DNA of 64,000 nucleotides. It comes from JAEUMG01 sp963805405. Lineage in GTDB: Bacteria > Pseudomonadota > Alphaproteobacteria > Rhizobiales > Aestuariivirgaceae. The stretch covers positions 1-64,000 of the forward strand of contig CAWDUC010000003.1 in assembly GCA_963805405.1 (NCBI GenBank), read 5' to 3'. Position numbers and translations under genes: made by a program. Below the pieces are notes generated by a model that was not told the origin of the DNA, ran no database searches, and worked only from the letters and a program-made list of their open reading frames with translations. Positions 56,773 to 64,000 of the stretch are shown in pieces (positions within the stretch are counted from its first letter, which is position 1; every line of letters begins with the position of its first letter).

Positions 56773-57924
56773 TTACTTGGCGGCCTGAGCATGGGCCGCC
56801 GGCATGGGTTTGCCGCCATTGCGGCGCCTACTGAGCAATTTCCATATCCGCCGAAGACCTTCCACGATGCCGCCCGGAAGAAAAATGACGATCAGCATGA
56901 ATAGGATTCCAAGGGTAAGGTTCCAGCCATCCCCCACGAACAGCGATACTACGGAAACGACCGGTTGTTCTATCCAGTCGGGTAAGAAGCTGAAGAACGA
57001 ATGCATCGTACCTTGATTGAAGGAAGAGAAAATATTTTCAAAGTATTTTATCACTCCGGCGCCGAGAATAGGTCCCACTAACGTTCCGCCGCCGCCCAGA
57101 ATGGTCATCAGGACCACTTCGCCCGAAGCGGTCCATTGCATCCGCTCTGCCCCTACAAGCGGATCGGTCGCCGCCATAAGCGCGCCTGCCAGGCCGGCAT
57201 AGATGCCGGAAATCACGAATGCTGACAAAAGGTAGGGGCGCGTGTTGAAGCCGGAATAGCGCATGCGGGCCTGGTTGGACTTGATGGCTCGGAGCATCAT
57301 GCCAAAAGGCGATTTTGTTATGCGCATGGCAATGAAGAAGCAGATGATTAGCATGACCGCGCAGAAGTAGAAACCGGCGTATCCACCTCCACTGATGTCG
57401 ATACCGAACAGGTTGGTGCGTGGAAGGCCTGCTCCTGGCGAAACAAACAGGTCGTCAATGACTCGTGGGTCCTGCCTGGAGAGCTGCAGGCCGGTTTCGC
57501 CGTTGGTGAGCGGCGTCAGCACGGAATAGGCCATATTGTAGCTCATCTGCGCGAACGCCAATGTAAGAATGGAAAAGTAGATCCCCGAGCGGCGCAAACT
57601 CACATAGCCAATCAACATAGCGAAGCACCCAGAAATGAGGAGCGCAAAAAGCATCGCGGGGATTACGTTCATGGTCAGGAGCTTGAACGACCACATCGCG
57701 GCATAGGAGCCAACGCCGAGGAAGGCGGCGTGACCGAACGACAAATAGCCGGTGAGGCCGAACAGGATGTTGAAGCCGAGTGCGAAAATTCCGAAGATGC
57801 AGAACTTCTGCATCAGCGCCGGGTAAGCGGCGCCAAGGGGTTGCAGCAGAACCGGACCAGCCAAAACAACGGCCGAAAATACGGCGAGCAACAGCCAGTC
57901 GTTTCGTGACGAGTTTGCAAACAC
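56773..57924 (-). CDS. livM: branched-chain amino acid-type ABC permease (LivM)
   Basis: One of the two membrane subunits of the importer, 383 residues with about ten hydrophobic helices. The conserved N-terminal block is FGLTGYLSFGHAAFLGVGSY, and the later coupling loop contains AFVISGIYAGLAGALMA followed by GGGGTLVGPILGA, both typical of LivM. The basic C-terminal tail (RRIWKLLSRRRNGGK) faces the cytoplasm. It starts 2 bp after the livH stop and ends 3 bp before livG, so it is strongly coupled. Intact. Confidence 0.9.
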   Translation of the reverse strand: MFANSSRNDWLLLAVFSAVVLAGPVLLQPLGAAYPALMQKFCIFGIFALGFNILFGLTGYLSFGHAAFLGVGSYAAMWSFKLLTMNVIPAMLFALLISGCFAMLIGYVSLRRSGIYFSILTLAFAQMSYNMAYSVLTPLTNGETGLQLSRQDPRVIDDLFVSPGAGLPRTNLFGIDISGGGYAGFYFCAVMLIICFFIAMRITKSPFGMMLRAIKSNQARMRYSGFNTRPYLLSAFVISGIYAGLAGALMAATDPLVGAERMQWTASGEVVLMTILGGGGTLVGPILGAGVIKYFENIFSSFNQGTMHSFFSFLPDWIEQPVVSVVSLFVGDGWNLTLGILFMLIVIFLPGGIVEGLRRIWKLLSRRRNGGKPMPAAHAQAAK

Positions 57925-57926
57925 CG

Positions 57927-58952
57927 TCAGTCCTCCATCAAACCCTTGCGGCCGAGCAGACCCCTCGGCAACGTCAAAAGCACGATGACCGCCACCAGAT
58001 AGATTATGATCTGGTCGATACCAGGTACGATAGCTTTGACCTCATTCATCGAAGCAAAGGACTGCAGAATGCCGAGCAGAAAGCCAGCGATGACCGCGCC
58101 GGCCAGCGATCCCATGCCGCCTACAACCACGACGACGAATGAGAGCACAAGGAATTCCATCCCCATGTGATAGTCGGGTGGCAGGATCGGAGTATACATG
58201 ACGCCCGCCGCCCCGGCGACAACCGCCGATAGGCCGAATACGATCGTAAAGCGGCGCGCAATGTTGATCCCTAATAATCCCACCGTTTCACGGTCGCGCA
58301 TGCCCGCGCGCACTACCATGCCGTATGTGGTGAACCGCAAAAATGCGAAAACTCCCCCGATGACCAACAACGAGAACAAAAGATAGATCAGCCGCCACCA
58401 TGGATAAGGCAAGGTGTCGCCTAGGCCGAAAAGCGCTCCCACATAAGCAGTACCGCCAAAGGCGGCCGGCGCCTGCTGGGGAATCGGATTTGCGCCATAG
58501 AAACGCTTGATGATTTCTTGGATAACGATGGCGAGCCCAAAGGTAACGAGGATCTGGTCGGCAGCCGGGCGCTTGTAGAAATAGCGTATGAGTCCGCGCT
58601 CCATAAGGATGCCCAGAGCCAACATGACCGGAACGGCCAGCACGATGGAAGCCGGCACCGAATAGTCATGCAATATCTGTCCGAAATCACCGAGCCACGC
58701 CTCGACATAAGGCGTGCGTATTTCGAGTGGGGTACCCCACGCCGTCGTCTGAGACGGGTCAACAGTCACGCTCTCCAGGCTGAGCAGCTGATTGAAAGTG
58801 ACCGCGCAGAACGCCCCCAGCATAAAGAGGGCGCCATGCGCGAAATTGACGATGCCAAGAGTCCCGAACGCCAGCGTCAACCCGAGTGCAATGAGCGCAT
58901 AGGCACCGCCCTTGTCCAGCCCGTTCAGGACCTGGAGGAGAATCGCGTTCAT
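57927..58952 (-). CDS. livH: branched-chain amino acid-type ABC permease (LivH)
   Basis: The partner permease, 341 residues and about eight helices. MNAILLQVLNGLDKGGAYALIALGLTLAFG and IVNFAHGALFMLGAF are the LivH signature near the N-terminus. The later FLVLSFVVVVVGGMGSLAGAVIAGF is the coupling-helix region. It is longer than the roughly 290-residue average because of an insert of about 40 residues (about 60-100) on the periplasmic side. It lies 84 bp after the binding-protein stop. Intact. Confidence 0.9.
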   Translation of the reverse strand: MNAILLQVLNGLDKGGAYALIALGLTLAFGTLGIVNFAHGALFMLGAFCAVTFNQLLSLESVTVDPSQTTAWGTPLEIRTPYVEAWLGDFGQILHDYSVPASIVLAVPVMLALGILMERGLIRYFYKRPAADQILVTFGLAIVIQEIIKRFYGANPIPQQAPAAFGGTAYVGALFGLGDTLPYPWWRLIYLLFSLLVIGGVFAFLRFTTYGMVVRAGMRDRETVGLLGINIARRFTIVFGLSAVVAGAAGVMYTPILPPDYHMGMEFLVLSFVVVVVGGMGSLAGAVIAGFLLGILQSFASMNEVKAIVPGIDQIIIYLVAVIVLLTLPRGLLGRKGLMED

Positions 58953-59036
58953 ACTCTGCCCGTCGCTGGTTCTCGAGGTAACCTTTAGAAGTTATCCGGT
59001 CGAAATTGATGGCGGCCGGCAACGCTCGTCAGTAGC

Positions 59037-60383
59037 CTAGCACTGCTTGGGATTGTCGGGCCCGAGCTCACCCCCGAATATTGATGGGTCATAGGTAAGT
59101 TCGTCACGTGGCACGACCTTCACGATTTCCATGAGGTCATACTTATCCTTTGGGTTTTCCTTTCCGCGGACGACAAGCGCGCTCTTCATGCATTGATGGT
59201 CAGCGGCGCGATACAAGGTCTTGCCGTTGCCCATGCCGTCGAATTCAAACCCTTCCAGCGCCTTGATGACGGCAGGAGCATAAAACGTCCCAGCCCGCTC
59301 ACAGGCGTCGCCATAAAGCAGTGCCTGTACGTAACAGGTCTGCGCTGCCTGTGAAGGAGGGGATCCGAATTCTTTGCCAAATGACGTAGTGAATGCCTTT
59401 GTAGCCTCATCATCCAGCTTCCAGTCCCAATTGGCGGTACCGAGAATGCCCTTGACGGCGTCGCCGGCACCCTGGGCCATGAGTTCGGAAAACAACGGTA
59501 CGACCACCTCGAATTTTTTCCCGTTGACCTGTTTGTCACGCAAGCCGAATTGTACCGCCTGGGTCAGGGAGTTGACCATGTCCTTCCCATAGTGATTGAG
59601 GATGAGAACGTCGGCGCCGGAATTGAGGACAGGCGTGATATACTGCGAGAAGTCGCCGGCGCCGAGCGGTGTGCGGACGGCTGTAACGGTCTGCCAACCT
59701 AGGGCTTCGGTGGCGTTCTTGATGGACTCTTCCTGCGTCCAGCCCCAAGTGTAGTCGGCGGTTAGATGGTAAGCCTTTCGATCCTTGCCGTATTCAGCAG
59801 CGAGCACTGGCGCTAAGGCGATGCCGGACTGGTACGCATTGAAAAAATGGCGGAAGCCGTAGCGCTTCTTGTCCTTGCCCGTGGTGTCGTTGGAGTGGGT
59901 AAGGCCGGCCATGAAGATAATGCCCATATCCTGACACAGGCTCTGCACGGCTACAGCAACACCCGAGGACGAGCCACCGGATATCATAATGGCGCCATCC
60001 TTCTCGACCATGCGTTTGGCCGAATCTCGCGCGGCATCAGACTTCGTCTGCGTGTCGCCGGTCACAAATGCGACCTTCTTACCCAGGATACCGTTGCCTT
60101 TCAGCGCGGTGGGCTGCATCGTCCTGATCAATCCTCCGTCACCTTCACCGTTTAAGTGCTTGACGGCGAGTTGGAAAGCTCTGAGCTCGTCCGCGCCCTC
60201 GTCGGCGTAAGAACCCGTCTGTGGAACGTTCCACCCGAACGTGACAGTATCGCCTTTTGGCATGTTGCACGACATTTCGTCTGCATAGGCGCCGCGGATG
60301 AAGTGCATCGGCGCTGCGAACGCCAGGGCTGAAGCCGCTCCAGCCTGCATTAGACCTCGGCGTGTCATAACAATCCTTGACAT
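59037..60383 (-). CDS. Tat-exported ABC transporter substrate-binding protein (Liv/urea-amide type)
   Basis: The periplasmic receptor of the importer, 448 residues. The ATG at 60383 follows GGGAGGAAC. The N-terminus has the twin-arginine motif MTRRGLMQAG and a hydrophobic stretch, so export folded by Tat is likely; most LivK proteins use Sec. The mature type I binding fold shows TVTFGWNVPQTGSYADEGA, ISGGSSSGVAVAVQSL, and LTADYTWGWTQEESIK. A Cys pair may stabilise it. The long form resembles receptors for amides, urea or aromatic compounds as much as leucine, so the ligand is open. First gene of the operon. Confidence 0.85.
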   Translation of the reverse strand: MSRIVMTRRGLMQAGAASALAFAAPMHFIRGAYADEMSCNMPKGDTVTFGWNVPQTGSYADEGADELRAFQLAVKHLNGEGDGGLIRTMQPTALKGNGILGKKVAFVTGDTQTKSDAARDSAKRMVEKDGAIMISGGSSSGVAVAVQSLCQDMGIIFMAGLTHSNDTTGKDKKRYGFRHFFNAYQSGIALAPVLAAEYGKDRKAYHLTADYTWGWTQEESIKNATEALGWQTVTAVRTPLGAGDFSQYITPVLNSGADVLILNHYGKDMVNSLTQAVQFGLRDKQVNGKKFEVVVPLFSELMAQGAGDAVKGILGTANWDWKLDDEATKAFTTSFGKEFGSPPSQAAQTCYVQALLYGDACERAGTFYAPAVIKALEGFEFDGMGNGKTLYRAADHQCMKSALVVRGKENPKDKYDLMEIVKVVPRDELTYDPSIFGGELGPDNPKQC

Positions 60384-60854
60384 CAACGTTCCTCCCTTTT
60401 AGCCAACCATGCGCCCACGTTTAGTGGTGCTACCTCCCACCCTAAAGTTTGTGAGAAATACCTCAACCCTCAAATGTCAAACTTTGGGCTTACAACAAAA
60501 GTCTAATCCGCAAACATCGTTCCATCCCAGTTCGATTGTTATCCGCCGAGGGTCAGCAAAATCCAGCGTCAATACGTCGCCGAATAAATTCTCTTCCACA
60601 GCGCCGTCTTCCGTCTGTGCCACTGATCTGGACGTCGCACTTGAGCGCCCTGATTTCGCTCCAACGCATCGGCTTTGCGCCAACGAGACCCGGGGGCTAG
60701 CTGAAGTTGCTTAGTCGGGATGCTGCGCTACCTGGAGAGAATCGCAAACCGAGCAGATCCAGAACCGACTGCAGATGAAATATCGATGGAACCCCCTGGA
60801 CAAGCAGAATGAATCGAATGCCGTTTCTAGAAACAACTAATGAGGAGGCCCCGT
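60384..60854. other. divergent intergenic region upstream of the importer
   Basis: No gene is called. It must hold the promoter of the liv-type operon (minus strand). The imperfect repeat CTCAACCCTCAAATGTCAAA near 60462-60482 is AT-rich, but no clear boxes were found. An open frame at 60409-60714 has no protein character. Confidence 0.35.
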
Positions 60855-61094
60855 ATGAAATTACCAAGCACTCTGAGGCCTTATTTATTCGCCGTTGCAC
60901 AAGCGTTCTTCACCACCGGTGTAGCGACGCTCATTGGTGAAGTCGATGCACATGGTTTTACGCGCGCCGCATTTTTTGCATGGCCATTTCCTTGGCTGGT
61001 TGCATGGGCCGGAATGGTGCCCTTTGTCCTCTTACTTGCACCGATTATACACTTGTTCCTCGATACGTTCATAGAACACGAGGCTACTCGGTAG
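60855..61094 (+). CDS. DUF2798-like small membrane protein
   Basis: A 79-residue protein from ATG 60855 (AGGAGG lies 9-12 bases upstream). Two helices are visible: LFAVAQAFFTTGVATLIG (about residues 10-27) and WLVAWAGMVPFVLLLAPIIH (46-66). The pattern of two helices with an HGF segment between them fits DUF2798 (YrhK-type) proteins of unknown role. It is divergent from the importer operon. Intact. Confidence 0.65.
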   Translation: MKLPSTLRPYLFAVAQAFFTTGVATLIGEVDAHGFTRAAFFAWPFPWLVAWAGMVPFVLLLAPIIHLFLDTFIEHEATR

Positions 61095-61703
61095 CGGACG
61101 CTAAGCCGGAGCCGCATTTATCCAGGAGTTTCTTGGTAAGATGGTGGTTTCGTTGCACAAGGAGGCAGAGCCCCTGGCAACATGCCCAAGCCGCAGGATC
61201 CCCGGGATTTCGGGGATCCCGGGGTTCTCTGCCGACCGAGGGGCAACGGGCGAAACTGAGGGGATAGAAAATCCGCATCCATCAATTTCAGATTAGGCCC
61301 GCGTCGACCAACGGGAAATAGGCAAGCATACTCAGATACGAATCGCGGGCTTTTAAGCGCCCGCATCAGCGTAGCATCCTAACCAGATGGCAGCGCACTG
61401 GGATGCTGGTTAGGCCGAGACTGAATATCGGGCCGAGGCCACAGTGCGGGAGAACATGGCCAAGGTAGCGACCATGCACCAGGCCCACCATCAAAAGGCG
61501 GCGTCACGCCTAAAGGGCTGCTGTTTTGCGCCGTGATTGAGGCGTTGAACCTGTTATTGCACCCGCCGCCTTACTTGCCGGGCTTCGAAGAATTACTGTT
61601 GAAGAGTAGGTACGCGACGAAGAACCGATCGGAACGACCATGCAGATACAGACGCAACCAGGAATGGAAATCATGCAAGCGTAGCCCACCGATTGGTCGC
61701 AAG
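61095..61703. other. unassigned stretch with two hairpins
   Basis: No convincing gene is seen. It has a 9-bp inverted repeat GGATCCCCG...CGGGGATCC (61196-61219) and a hairpin GCGGGC...GCCCGC (61345-61364). An open frame at 61533-61769 is not protein-like. Confidence 0.35.
61196..61219. repeat. inverted repeat GGATCCCCG / CGGGGATCC
   Basis: Perfect 9-bp arms with a 6-base loop (GGATTT). It lies downstream of the DUF2798-like gene and could act as its terminator, but no T-tract follows. Confidence 0.45.
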
Positions 61704-62108
61704 TTACATGGCGTTCTTGATCGCGGCGGCTATTTCCTGCGCGGAGTGATGGGTGAGATCCTTTGCTAACGAAATCAACAGCGCGGCTTCTACTGTCTTG
61801 TGCATGATACCGCGCATCTGCCCGAGCGTTTGCGGGTCGGCCGCCAGTATCAGGGTTTCAAACTCCCCTTTGAGACACATAGCGTTGAGTCTCTGGGTAA
61901 GTTGCTTGGCGAATGTCGCCTCGTCGGTTTGCTGTTGCGTCTGTTCCTCAGGCCGAGATCCGGATGGCCCGTCATCCAGAAGATTGTCTGGGGTGACGCG
62001 TTTTGCGTCTTGCAGGTCTATGTCATCGCCGACACCTTTATTTCGAAACAGAATTGCGCGTTCGCCGTCGGCAATGACGACAAGAGTCCGGCTCGATAAC
62101 TTCGGCAT
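61704..62108 (-). CDS. host attachment family protein (baeRF-like)
   Basis: A 134-residue protein of the 'protein required for attachment to host cells' family (Host_attach/baeRF, related to eRF1 domains). It starts MPKLSSRTLVVIADGERAILFRN with a good AAGGA site. The C-terminal half has FETLILAADPQTLGQMRGIMH and LISLAKDLTHHSAQEIAAAI, the standard tail of the family. The central 40 residues are a Gln/Thr-rich linker. The family name derives from Agrobacterium; the molecular role is poorly known. Intact, single gene. Confidence 0.8.
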   Translation of the reverse strand: MPKLSSRTLVVIADGERAILFRNKGVGDDIDLQDAKRVTPDNLLDDGPSGSRPEEQTQQQTDEATFAKQLTQRLNAMCLKGEFETLILAADPQTLGQMRGIMHKTVEAALLISLAKDLTHHSAQEIAAAIKNAM

Positions 62109-62579
62109 TGGATTTCCTTTACTTACTCGATATTTGAGCGACGACAGTTGTTGCGATTACACGATAGTCTCGCACGGCAGCAGTAAGACGGCGGCAGTAA
62201 GAGTGAGAGTCGAAGCCAATAGTGGCCCCTGCAAAAAAGTGCAACGTAGCCAGAAGCCGCTCGATTGAGCGATGTTCCGGTGTGCAGTAAAAAGCGCCTA
62301 AAGTATCGTGGCAAGGCCATGGCGACTTCGCAATAGTCCGACGCGGAACAACGGCCCTCGCCAAGAGTTATATTGGGTCACCCTTGGACCGCAGGATCAC
62401 TAACTGATGAAAACCGCCAAGCAGACGGACCATCCGGGCCTTTTCTCTCGTCTCGGGCTGGTTCTGTTTTACACAGTTATTTGGGCAATACTGCCTAAGC
62501 GCGAGAAGTGCGGCGAATTTCCTGCCGATGGTGGCCTTGCCGTCCCTCAATTCAAAAAAGGGAAAGTGAGCCCCTTTCG
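62109..62579. other. intergenic region
   Basis: No gene is called. The region diverges between the host-attachment gene and the YihY-type gene. No promoter boxes are confident. Confidence 0.35.
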
Positions 62580-63551
62580 GTGCACCAGGCACGTGCGACC
62601 GAGCCCAGACGAGGACGACAGGCAATCAACCCCGTCCATATTCCATGGAAGGGATGGACGGACATTTTGTGGCGAACCTACGCGCAGATACAGGAGGATC
62701 GGCTGCTTGCCATTTCGGCGGGCGTGGTCTTCTTTGCTCTCCTCGCCATTTTCCCCGCCATGACCGCGCTCGTATCTCTCTACGGTCTCTTTGCCTCGTC
62801 CACGACGATAAGTGGCAACTTGGCGTTTCTGACCACGATAATGCCTGGGCCGGCGATAGGTATTATCGACGAACAAGTCGCACGCCTAGTTTCCAAGGGC
62901 GATGCAAAGCTGGGTCTCGGAGTTCTGGCTGGTTTGGGCATAGCCCTGTGGAGCGCGAATGGTGGCATGAAGGCCATGATCGATGCGCTTAATATAGTCA
63001 GTGAGGAAGAAGAAACGCGGGGGTTTTTCAAACTCACGCTGATCTCGCTTCTCTTTACTGTCGGAGCGGTGGGAGCATTGCTTCTTGCGATTGGCGCGGT
63101 CGTTGTTCTCCCACTTCTGTTGGATATATTGGGTCTTGGGCCATTGACAGAAGCGCTGGCCACATATGGGCGTTGGCCGCTGCTGTGGCTTGGTTTGCTG
63201 GCTGGGCTTGCAATTCTTTACCGATATGCTCCGGACCGCCGGGAACCAAAATGGCGGTGGGTCAGTGTCGGAGCCGTGCTGGCAAGCGTCCTTTGGATAG
63301 GGGGTTCGATCGCATTTTCATATTATATCGCCAACTACGCTCACTACGATGCGACCTACGGTTCGCTTGGTGCCGGTATCGGCATGATGATTTGGATGTG
63401 GATGACGACAATCGTCATTCTCTTCGGTGCCGAACTGAATTCAGAAATAGAGCACCAGACGGCGATCGACACGACCGAGGGCACCCCTAAGCCGCTCGGT
63501 GCGCGCGGCGCCACGATGGCGGATACAGTAGGGGCGGCTCAGTCCAAGTAA
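62580..63551 (+). CDS. YihY/BrkB (RNase BN-like) membrane protein
   Basis: A polytopic inner-membrane protein of the YihY/virulence factor BrkB family, about 323 residues from GTG 62580. The true start is uncertain; no strong ribosome site exists and earlier in-frame codons are possible. Family blocks are LAISAGVVFFALLAIFPAMTALVSLYG near the N-terminus, ALWSANGGMKAMIDALN in the middle and YGSLGAGIGMMIWMWMTTIVILFGAELN before the tail. Six helices are visible. Although once called RNase BN, the family's role is unknown. Confidence 0.87.
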   Translation: MHQARATEPRRGRQAINPVHIPWKGWTDILWRTYAQIQEDRLLAISAGVVFFALLAIFPAMTALVSLYGLFASSTTISGNLAFLTTIMPGPAIGIIDEQVARLVSKGDAKLGLGVLAGLGIALWSANGGMKAMIDALNIVSEEEETRGFFKLTLISLLFTVGAVGALLLAIGAVVVLPLLLDILGLGPLTEALATYGRWPLLWLGLLAGLAILYRYAPDRREPKWRWVSVGAVLASVLWIGGSIAFSYYIANYAHYDATYGSLGAGIGMMIWMWMTTIVILFGAELNSEIEHQTAIDTTEGTPKPLGARGATMADTVGAAQSK

Positions 63552-63705
63552 TTCGCAGAGGTCCGTCTGACCGTTTCAATGTTGACCGGACTTAGACGCG
63601 AGTGAACCCGCAAGACCAAATAGGGACAAGCGCATGTTGGAGCCTCGTAAATATTCATGCTCGGCTCCGTCAAGCAAGGCCGGTGTTTGTCTAATTCACG
63701 AGCGG

Positions 63706-64000
63706 ATGGCCGCGGTTCAAAAGCTGGTGTTGGCGTTAAGCGTTCTGACCGCGTCCACGATTCTCACCTTCGCGCAGACTCCAACTCCTACACCGCTTCC
63801 GGTCGATCCAAATGACAATGCGGTTTCAAAGCCGGTTCTGGTGGAGCCTGCTGCGGACGATGTGGCGATCGCCAATCGGATTCAACGCATCCTCCAGTCG
63901 ACAAACTGGTTCGAGAATCCCCGGGTCTTGGTGAGAGACGGGGTCGTCTTCATTGATGGAAAGACAGAAACACAGGAACATTGGCGCTGGGCCACTGCGC
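63706..64000 (+). CDS. BON-domain exported protein, partial (possibly MscS-type channel)
   Basis: The gene runs off the window. From ATG 63706 (an in-frame ATG at 63634 is also possible) it reads MAAVQKLVLALSVLTASTI and then FAQTPTPTPLP, a signal peptide plus Pro/Thr-rich linker. The text IANRIQRILQSTNWFENPRV and VRDGVVFIDGKTETQEHWRW is a BON domain. In Rhizobiales this N-terminus often precedes a mechanosensitive ion channel domain; that part is not visible here. Confidence 0.55.
   Translation, partial: MAAVQKLVLALSVLTASTILTFAQTPTPTPLPVDPNDNAVSKPVLVEPAADDVAIANRIQRILQSTNWFENPRVLVRDGVVFIDGKTETQEHWRWATA

Overview
The window is a GC-rich bacterial chromosome segment. Gene families and local order (glyQ-glyS, SleB hydrolase, PPDK, DUF2007, TrmN6-like methyltransferase, polyprenyl synthetase, ispE, TPR protein, ETF-ubiquinone oxidoreductase, Slt, Omp25-like porin, DUF2254, host-attachment protein) suggest an alphaproteobacterium of the Hyphomicrobiales (Rhizobiales). 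That placement is inference from gene content; no rRNA gene is present.

Region 1 (1-31.7 kb) looks like core chromosome. It holds a Tat-exported PhoX/DUF839 phosphatase, both subunits of methylmalonyl-CoA mutase, a Nudix hydrolase, two LysE-type exporters, an AcuI-like reductase, a dihydroorotase, YgfZ, 3-methyladenine glycosylase I, an HD protein, a small phosphatase, a branched-chain aminotransferase, a SleB hydrolase, PPDK, a sulfotransferase, GlyS/GlyQ, a catalytically dead trypsin-like protein, an S49 peptidase, a TrmN6-like methyltransferase, a polyprenyl synthetase, a tautomerase, IspE, a TPR lipoprotein-like protein and ETF-QO. Many of these reading frames are broken by single-base indels although their overall lengths are normal. 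Housekeeping genes (glyS, ppdK, pyrC, polyprenyl synthetase) are among them, so sequencing or assembly indels are more likely than true pseudogenes.

Region 2 (31.7-46.4 kb) is an accessory island between ETF-QO and Slt. It begins with a tyrosine recombinase whose 3' end lies about 125 bp from a 50-bp tRNA-Ala(GGC) 3' fragment, an attachment-site scar. The cargo is mostly small unknown genes: membrane proteins, a three-gene set ending in a 2OG-Fe(II) oxygenase, a secreted protein with an internal duplication, a Tat-signal/coiled-coil cluster, a four-gene translationally coupled operon led by a ribbon-helix-helix protein, and a glycine-rich secreted protein behind two palindromes. Decayed IS3, DUF768 and adenylate cyclase fragments also occur.

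Region 3 (46.4-53.4 kb) holds Slt, an omptin-like plus Omp25 double-barrel outer membrane protein, a second cyclase fragment, a secreted arylsulfatase and a tRNA-Thr(GGT) 3' fragment next to a truncated Na+/H+ antiporter, which marks a second integration or deletion scar. Short interspersed repeats cluster at 45.2-50.6 kb.

Region 4 (53.6-64 kb) holds a DUF2254 membrane protein, a complete five-gene branched-chain-amino-acid-type ABC importer (livF, livG, livM, livH and a Tat-exported binding protein), a DUF2798-like protein, a host-attachment protein, a YihY/BrkB membrane protein and the start of a BON-domain protein that runs off the end.
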